DNA of 10,323 nucleotides from a bacterium (GTDB lineage: Bacteria > KSB1 > UBA2214): assembly GCA_029560815.1 (NCBI GenBank), contig JAKQKF010000048.1:1-10323 (forward strand). Reading direction: 5' to 3'. A program made the translations under genes and the position numbers. The notes under the pieces were generated by a model. The model made no database searches. It saw nothing but the letters and a program-made list of their open reading frames with translations, and was not told where the DNA came from. Below are positions 5,689-10,323 of the stretch, piece by piece (the first letter of the stretch is position 1; the number at the start of each line of letters is the position of its first letter).

Positions 5689-6717
5689 GTGAATCAAAGC
5701 GACCGCCCCACCTATCCGGACGCCCTCAACGGCGAAAAGGAATTCGACGCGACTCTGCGGCCGGAGCGGTTCGGCGAATTCATCGGCCAGGACAAGCTCA
5801 AGGAGAACCTCCACATCTTCATTCAGGCGGCCCGCGAGCGCAATGAGGCCCTCGACCACGTCCTGTTTTACGGCCCGCCCGGCCTCGGCAAGACCACCCT
5901 GGCCCATATCATCGCCCGGGAGATGGGCAGCCAGATCCGCCTCACCTCCGGCCCGACTCTCGAGCGCGCGGGCGACCTCGCCGGCCTGCTCACCAATCTC
6001 GGCGAGCACGACGTCCTCTTCATCGACGAGATCCACCGCCTCAACCGCGTCGTCGAGGAGTATCTCTATCCGGCGATGGAGGATTTCAAGCTCGATATCA
6101 TCCTCGACAAGGGGGCCAACGCCCGTTCGATCCAGCTCAAACTGCCCCATTTCACCCTCGTCGGGGCCACCACCCGCGCCGGTCTGCTCACCTCGCCCCT
6201 GCGCGCCCGCTTCGGGGTCTCGTTCCGCCTCGATTTCTACGAACCCGATCGGCTTTGCGAGATCGTCATGCGCTCGGCCAGGATCCTCGATAAAAAGATC
6301 GATCCCGCCGCCGCTCTCGAAATCGCCCGGCGCTCGCGCGGCACCCCGCGCGTGGCCAACCGCCTGCTGCGCCGCATCCGCGACTTTGCGCAGATCCTCG
6401 GCGAGGAGGAGATCACCCTCGAACGCGCGGCCTCGGCGCTGCAGCGCCTCGACGTCGATGAGCGCGGCCTGGATGATATGGACAAACGCATCCTCCTGAC
6501 CGTCATCGACAAGTTCGCCGGCGGACCGGTCGGACTCAATACCCTTGCCGTCGCCATCGGCGAGGAGCCCGATACCATCGAGGAACTCTACGAACCCTAC
6601 CTCATTCAGTCCGGTTTTCTCAACCGGACGCCGCGCGGACGCACCGCCACCGACGCGGCCTATACCCATTTCCGCCGCCGTCACGGCGGCATCACGCAGC
6701 AGCAGCTGTTCGACTGA
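5689..6717 (+). CDS. ruvB: Holliday junction branch-migration ATPase RuvB
   Basis: This 342-residue AAA+ hexameric motor pumps DNA through the RuvA-junction complex. Visible motifs are Walker [10 protein letters not shown] (62-70), Walker B VLFIDEIH (109-116), the sensor/box GATTRAG (159-165), the arginine-finger region SPLRARFG (169-176), and the C-terminal winged helix ending in [16 protein letters not shown]. All catalytic positions are intact. The start is GTG at 5689 with AAGGAG 4 nt upstream of it, 14 bp after the ruvA stop. It is the last gene of the yebC-ruvCAB set; a hairpin follows its stop directly. Confidence 0.97.
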   Translation: MNQSDRPTYPDALNGEKEFDATLRPERFGEFIGQDKLKENLHIFIQAARERNEALDHVLFYGPPGLGKTTLAHIIAREMGSQIRLTSGPTLERAGDLAGLLTNLGEHDVLFIDEIHRLNRVVEEYLYPAMEDFKLDIILDKGANARSIQLKLPHFTLVGATTRAGLLTSPLRARFGVSFRLDFYEPDRLCEIVMRSARILDKKIDPAAALEIARRSRGTPRVANRLLRRIRDFAQILGEEEITLERAASALQRLDVDERGLDDMDKRILLTVIDKFAGGPVGLNTLAVAIGEEPDTIEELYEPYLIQSGFLNRTPRGRTATDAAYTHFRRRHGGITQQQLFD

Positions 6718-6718
6718 C

Positions 6719-6737
6719 AGCCGCAGACCCTGCGGCT
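6719..6737 (+). terminator. hairpin immediately after ruvB
   Basis: AGCCGCAG (6719-6726) and CTGCGGCT (6730-6737) form a perfect 8-bp stem with a 3-nt loop, starting 1 nt after the ruvB stop codon. The following sequence, TGTATCC, is not a U-tract, so termination would be partial or depend on Rho. Confidence 0.4.
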
Positions 6738-6768
6738 TGTATCCTGGGTTGAGCCTTTGCTTTATATT
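6737..6768 (+). promoter_or_regulatory. weak possible promoter before queA
   Basis: TATATT (6763-6768) is a good -10, but the nearest -35-like hexamer, TTGTAT (6737-6742), is 20 bp away. The 104-bp gap between ruvB and queA, with a hairpin at its left end, is the only long gap in the plus-strand run after yebC, so a secondary promoter here is reasonable. The sequence support is thin. Confidence 0.28.
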
Positions 6769-6821
6769 CGGGAATCCGGTGCGATCCGGATCCTGCACTC
6801 TACAGAGGAGGAATCGCCGCG

Positions 6822-7850
6822 ATGAAACTGTCCGATTTCAAGTATAATCTGCCTGATAAATTGATCGCCCAGTACCCCAGCGATGAACGCGATCAGTGCC
6901 GGCTCATGATCCTCAACCGCGAGAACAGCGCCATGGAAGAGGGCATCTTCGCCGATGTGATCGATTACATGGAAAAGGGCGACAGCCTGGTCATCAACCA
7001 GACCAAGGTCTTCCCCGCCCGCCTGGAGGGGAGCAAGGACAAGACCGACGCCCGTGTCGAGGTCTTTCTCCTGCGCGAACTCGAACTGGGGCTCTGGGAG
7101 GTGCTGGTCAAACCGGCGCGCAAGGTGCGCGTCGGCAACCGCCTGACCATCGGCACCGAGCTGGCCTGCGACGTCATCGACAATACCGTCTCGGGCGGGC
7201 GCGTGGTCCGTTTCAACTACAGCGGCGACTTTTACGAGATCGTCGACCGCATCGGCAAGTCGCCCCTGCCCCCCTATATCCGCCGCGAGCCGGAGCCCAG
7301 CGACAAGCTGCGCTACCAGACCGTCTACGCCAGGGAGCGCGGCGCAGTCGCTGCGCCGACCGCCGGCCTCCACTTCACCGACCCCCTGCTCAAAAAGATC
7401 AGGGCCAAGGGGGTCAAGATCGTGCCCCTCACCCTCCATCTGGGGCTGGGCAGCTTCCGCGCTGTGGTGGTCGAGGATCTCAGCCGCCATAAAATGGATT
7501 CCGAATTCTTCGAGATTTCGGACGAAGCCGCCGAGACCATCAACGAGACCATGCGCAACAAGCACAAGGTCATCGCCGTCGGCACCAGTGTGGTACGCGC
7601 CCTCGAGGCCAATGTCACCTCCGAAGGCTGGGCCAAGGCCGGGCACGGCTGGACCGACAAGTTCATCTATCCGCCCTACGAATTCAGGATCGTGGACCGG
7701 ATGATCACCAATTTCCATCTGCCCCAGTCGACGCTGCTGATGCTGGTCTCCGCCTTCGCCGGCCGCGATCTGGTCTTCAAGGCCTACCGCAAGGCGATCC
7801 GCGACAAGTTCATGTTCTTCAGCTACGGCGACAGCATGCTCATCCTGTAG
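6822..7850 (+). CDS. queA: tRNA preQ1(34) S-adenosylmethionine ribosyltransferase-isomerase QueA
   Basis: QueA transfers and isomerises the ribosyl group of S-adenosylmethionine onto preQ1 at tRNA position 34, giving epoxyqueuosine. The 342-residue protein has the family N-terminus (DFKYNLPDKLIAQYPSDERD), VINQTKVFPARL, the active-site loop AAPTAGLHFT, GTSVVRALE, and the C-terminal NFHLPQSTLLMLVSAFAG. Length and motifs are complete. GAGGAGG lies 10 nt before the ATG. It begins a second gene set (queA-ispD-ispF-cysS) 104 bp after ruvB. The ruv-queA neighbourhood is common in bacteria. Confidence 0.97.
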   Translation: MKLSDFKYNLPDKLIAQYPSDERDQCRLMILNRENSAMEEGIFADVIDYMEKGDSLVINQTKVFPARLEGSKDKTDARVEVFLLRELELGLWEVLVKPARKVRVGNRLTIGTELACDVIDNTVSGGRVVRFNYSGDFYEIVDRIGKSPLPPYIRREPEPSDKLRYQTVYARERGAVAAPTAGLHFTDPLLKKIRAKGVKIVPLTLHLGLGSFRAVVVEDLSRHKMDSEFFEISDEAAETINETMRNKHKVIAVGTSVVRALEANVTSEGWAKAGHGWTDKFIYPPYEFRIVDRMITNFHLPQSTLLMLVSAFAGRDLVFKAYRKAIRDKFMFFSYGDSMLIL

Positions 7851-7868
7851 CGGGCCGGCCTGGTCGCG

Positions 7869-8558
7869 ATGGAAAAGAGAACGAAACGGGTGGCCCTCAT
7901 TGTCGCCGCCGGGCAGGGCAAACGCTTCGGCGGCGCGGTGAGCAAGCAGTTCGTCGAGGTGCATGGCCGGCCGCTGCTCTGGTATACCCTGGCCGCATTC
8001 GAGCAGTGCCCTGCCATCGATTCGATGATCGTCATTCTCCCAGCCGCTGAGATCGCGGCGCGTGCGGAGGAGATCGCCGGCTGGGGCCTGACCAAATTCA
8101 GCGCCGCCGCGGCCGGAGGCGCCGAACGTCACGATTCAGTCTTGAACGGCCTGCAGGCCCTGCCGGAGGAGGCGGAACTGGTCGCCATCCACGACGGCGC
8201 CCGGCCACTGATCACCCCGGCGATCATCGCCGCTTGCGTCAGCGCGGCCGCGGAGTGCGGCGCCGCCTTCGCCGGGGTCGCGCCCAAGGACACCATCAAG
8301 GAGGCGGAGGGGGGGATGGTCACCGCCACCCTCGACCGCCGCCGCCTGGTGCTGGTGCAGACCCCCCAGGTTTTCCGCGTCGATCTTATCCGTCATGCCT
8401 ATGAAATAGCCTTTGACCGCGGCGCCTTCAGCACCGACGACGCCGCCCTGGTCGAGGCCCTCGGTCATCCGGTGCGGATTGTGCCCGGAGATTACCGCAA
8501 CATCAAGGTCACCTCGCCCGAAGATCTGCTCTTCGTTCAAGCCTGCCTGGAGATCTAG
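7869..8558 (+). CDS. ispD: 2-C-methyl-D-erythritol 4-phosphate cytidylyltransferase IspD
   Basis: IspD couples CTP to 2-C-methyl-D-erythritol 4-phosphate in the third step of the MEP isoprenoid pathway. The 229-residue protein shows the nucleotide-binding loop AAGQGKRFGG (13-22) with the conserved Lys26 in SKQF, AGGAERHDSVLNGL (82-95), the metal-binding HDGARPL (108-114), PKDTIKE, and VQTPQVF near the C-terminus. It starts 18 bp after queA with a poor ribosome binding site, so it probably depends on coupling. It is a stand-alone enzyme, not the IspDF fusion seen in some proteobacteria, although ispF follows 34 bp downstream. Confidence 0.96.
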   Translation: MEKRTKRVALIVAAGQGKRFGGAVSKQFVEVHGRPLLWYTLAAFEQCPAIDSMIVILPAAEIAARAEEIAGWGLTKFSAAAAGGAERHDSVLNGLQALPEEAELVAIHDGARPLITPAIIAACVSAAAECGAAFAGVAPKDTIKEAEGGMVTATLDRRRLVLVQTPQVFRVDLIRHAYEIAFDRGAFSTDDAALVEALGHPVRIVPGDYRNIKVTSPEDLLFVQACLEI

Positions 8559-8592
8559 TCCCTCCGGCCGGCCGCCATCAGGGAGAATTCTC

Positions 8593-9075
8593 ATGCGCAT
8601 CGGTCACGGTTTTGATGTCCACCGCCTGGTCCCCGGCCGCAAGCTCATTCTCGGCGGGGTCGAGATCCCCTTCGAGATGGGACTGCTTGGCCATTCCGAT
8701 GCCGATGTGCTCTGCCACGCCGTCAGCGACGCCCTGCTCGGGGCGCTGGCCCTGGGGGATATCGGCAAGCACTTTCCCGACAGCGATCCGCGCTGGCAGG
8801 ACGCTGACAGCCTGATGTTGCTGGGCCATGTCGCCGGTCTGGTGCGGGAAAAGGGCCATGAAGTGGTCAACGCCGATGCCACGCTGATCCTGCAGCGGCC
8901 CAGGGTGGCGCCGTATGTGCTGCGGATGCGGGAAAACATCGCGGCGGCGATGGGGGTGGCCGTAGAGGCGGTATCGGTCAAGGCCACCACCAGCGAGGGG
9001 ATGGGGTTCGAGGGGAGGGGGGAGGGCGCCTCCTGTCATGCCGTGGTTTTGCTCTGCGCAACAAGAAAGGAATGA
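8593..9075 (+). CDS. ispF: 2-C-methyl-D-erythritol 2,4-cyclodiphosphate synthase IspF
   Basis: IspF cyclises CDP-methylerythritol 2-phosphate with release of CMP, the fifth MEP-pathway step, as a trimer. The 160-residue product has the zinc ligands Asp8 and His10 (GFDVH) and His42 (LCHAVSDALLGA), the HSDAD loop (34-38), GDIGKHFPD, and the C-terminal KATTSEGMGFEGRGEG segment. The ATG at 8593 with GGGAG 7 nt upstream gives the canonical RIGHGFDVH start; the open frame extends further upstream into ispD without homology. The cysS start codon follows its stop after one base. Confidence 0.97.
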   Translation: MRIGHGFDVHRLVPGRKLILGGVEIPFEMGLLGHSDADVLCHAVSDALLGALALGDIGKHFPDSDPRWQDADSLMLLGHVAGLVREKGHEVVNADATLILQRPRVAPYVLRMRENIAAAMGVAVEAVSVKATTSEGMGFEGRGEGASCHAVVLLCATRKE

Positions 9076-9076
9076 G

Positions 9077-10323
9077 ATGTCCTTAACCGTTTACAACAGC
9101 CTCAGCCGCAAGAAAGAGCTCTTCGAGCCGATCACCCCCGGCCGGGTCAACATGTACGTCTGCGGCCCGACGGTCTACGACAACCCCCACATCGGCCACG
9201 TCAAGAGCTATCTCTCCTTCGATGTGGTCGTGCGCTATCTCCGCTTCCTCGGCTACAAGGTGCGCTATGTGCAGAACATCACCGACGTCGGCCACCTGCT
9301 CGACAGCGGTGAGGACCGCATCCTGCGCGGGGCTGAGCGCGAGCAGCTGCAGCCGATGGAGCTGGTCGAGCGCTATACCCGCGCCTATTTCGCCGCCATG
9401 GACGCCCTCAATGTGCTGCGCCCCGACATCTCGCCGCGCGCCAGCGGCCACGTCCCCGAACAGATCGAACTGGTGCAAAAGCTGCTCGAAAAGGGGGTGG
9501 CCTATGAGGTCAACGGCTCGGTCTATTTCGATGTCGGCAAATTTCCCGAATATGGCAAGCTCTCCGGGCGCAAGGTGGAGGAGCAGATGGCGGGGGCGCG
9601 CCTCGATGTGATCGAGGAGAAGCGCCATCCCGCCGATTTCGCGCTCTGGAAAAAAGCGGATCCCTCACACATCATGCAGTGGAACAGTCCCTGGGGACGC
9701 GGCTTTCCGGGATGGCATATCGAGTGCTCGGCGATGTCGATGAAATATCTTGGCGAGAGCATCGACATCCACGGCGGCGGCATGGAGAACCAGTTCCCCC
9801 ACCACGAATGCGAGATCGCCCAGAGCGAGGCGGCTACCGGGGTGCGCTTTGTCAAGTACTGGCTGCACAACAACATGGTGCTGGTCGACGGGGTCAAGAT
9901 GTCCAAATCCCTGGGCAATTTCACCACGGTGGAGCAGGCCCTGGGCAAGTTCACCGGCGAGCAGGTGCGCTTTTTCATTCTGCAGAGCCACTATCGCAGT
10001 CCGGTCGATTTCAGCGATGCGGCGATCACGGCGGCCGGACAGGGGCTGGAGCGGCTGACGGGTACTCTGGCAGCCGTCCGGCGGCGGGCTGAAGAGCGGC
10101 TCGATGCCGCGGATGCGGCGGACGCTACGGCGGCAGCGGCCTCTGATGCGGCCGCCGCTCTGATCGACACCTATCGCGGCCGCTTTCTCGAAGCGATGGA
10201 CGACGATTTCAACACCCCGGCGGCGATCGGCCACCTCTTTGATTTCTGCCGCGAGATCAACAAGCATCTCGATGCCGGCGGCGGACCGGCCGACGCGCAG
10301 CTCTTTGGGGAGACCCTGACCAG
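9077..10323 (+). CDS. cysS: cysteinyl-tRNA synthetase, 3' end missing
   Basis: This class I synthetase charges tRNA-Cys. About 415 residues are present before the right edge; the family is usually about 460-490. The zinc ligands are Cys29 (MYVCGPTVYD), Cys217 (WHIEC), His242 and Glu246 (HHECE). The HIGH motif is at 38-41 and KMSKS at 274-278. HGGGMENQFPHH, the adenylate-site loop, is intact. An Ala/Asp-rich stretch (343-361) lies in the helical region that links the catalytic core to the anticodon-binding domain. The ATG at 9077 lies 1 bp after the ispF stop with AAAGGA upstream, so it is translationally coupled. Confidence 0.96.
   Translation, partial: MSLTVYNSLSRKKELFEPITPGRVNMYVCGPTVYDNPHIGHVKSYLSFDVVVRYLRFLGYKVRYVQNITDVGHLLDSGEDRILRGAEREQLQPMELVERYTRAYFAAMDALNVLRPDISPRASGHVPEQIELVQKLLEKGVAYEVNGSVYFDVGKFPEYGKLSGRKVEEQMAGARLDVIEEKRHPADFALWKKADPSHIMQWNSPWGRGFPGWHIECSAMSMKYLGESIDIHGGGMENQFPHHECEIAQSEAATGVRFVKYWLHNNMVLVDGVKMSKSLGNFTTVEQALGKFTGEQVRFFILQSHYRSPVDFSDAAITAAGQGLERLTGTLAAVRRRAEERLDAADAADATAAAASDAAAALIDTYRGRFLEAMDDDFNTPAAIGHLFDFCREINKHLDAGGGPADAQLFGETLT

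Noticed and set aside
6671..6690. GCCGCCG/CGGCGGC inverted repeat near the end of ruvB
   Set aside because: It lies in the coding sequence and is explained by Arg/Gly codons; no U-tract follows.
7853..8573. GGCCGGCC repeated in both the queA-ispD and ispD-ispF gaps
   Set aside because: The same 8-mer also occurs inside the citrate-synthase-like gene, and GC-rich palindromes of this size are expected by chance in this composition.
1..10323. CRISPR array, insertion sequence, tRNA/rRNA or phage-type gene
   Set aside because: No regularly spaced repeats, transposase motifs, terminal repeats, cloverleaf-like segments or phage proteins were seen on either strand.

Overview
The window looks like a chromosomal core segment of a GC-rich (roughly 60% by eye) bacterium, most likely Gram-negative. 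The best clues are a secreted SPOR-domain protein, an undomesticated ruv cluster, and an Re-citrate-synthase-like enzyme. Together these would fit an FCB-type or candidate-phylum lineage (KSB1/Calditrichota-like), but that placement is a weak inference. No mobile element, CRISPR array, tRNA or rRNA is visible.

Layout. (1) Positions 1-2934, minus strand: a TPR-repeat protein (2934 to 2263), a 454-residue DRE-TIM acyltransferase resembling Re-citrate synthase / 2-isopropylmalate synthase (2108 to 744), and a gamma-glutamylcyclotransferase-like protein running off the left edge (578 to 1). The gap between the last two carries three hairpins, one of which buries the ribosome binding site of the cyclotransferase-like gene. 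(2) 2935-3081: a divergent promoter region. The minus-strand promoter of the TPR gene is near-consensus (TTGACT, 17 bp, TATAAT), and its -35 lies inside a 17-bp palindrome. (3) 3082-3645, plus strand: a secreted SPOR protein. (4) 3646-3805: a compact leader with a strong promoter, a 21-codon leader ORF, and an intrinsic terminator embedded in that ORF, whose stop codon overlaps the Shine-Dalgarno of yebC. (5) 3806-6717: yebC-ruvC-ruvA-ruvB, a tight operon for translation/regulation and Holliday-junction processing. (6) 6822-10323: queA-ispD-ispF-cysS, joining queuosine tRNA modification, two steps of the MEP isoprenoid pathway and cysteinyl-tRNA synthetase (cut by the right edge).

How they work together. 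RuvA and RuvB form the branch-migration motor and RuvC the resolvase. IspD and IspF catalyse the third and fifth steps of the MEP pathway. QueA and CysS act on tRNA. Most of this is ordinary housekeeping.

The most unusual element is the yebC leader. Any transcript starting at the visible promoter must pass a complete terminator hairpin before reaching yebC, and the hairpin is entirely inside a translatable short ORF. This architecture suggests translation-dependent attenuation of the yebC-ruv operon. Secondary points of interest are the hairpin that occludes the start of the cyclotransferase-like gene and the palindrome over the TPR promoter.
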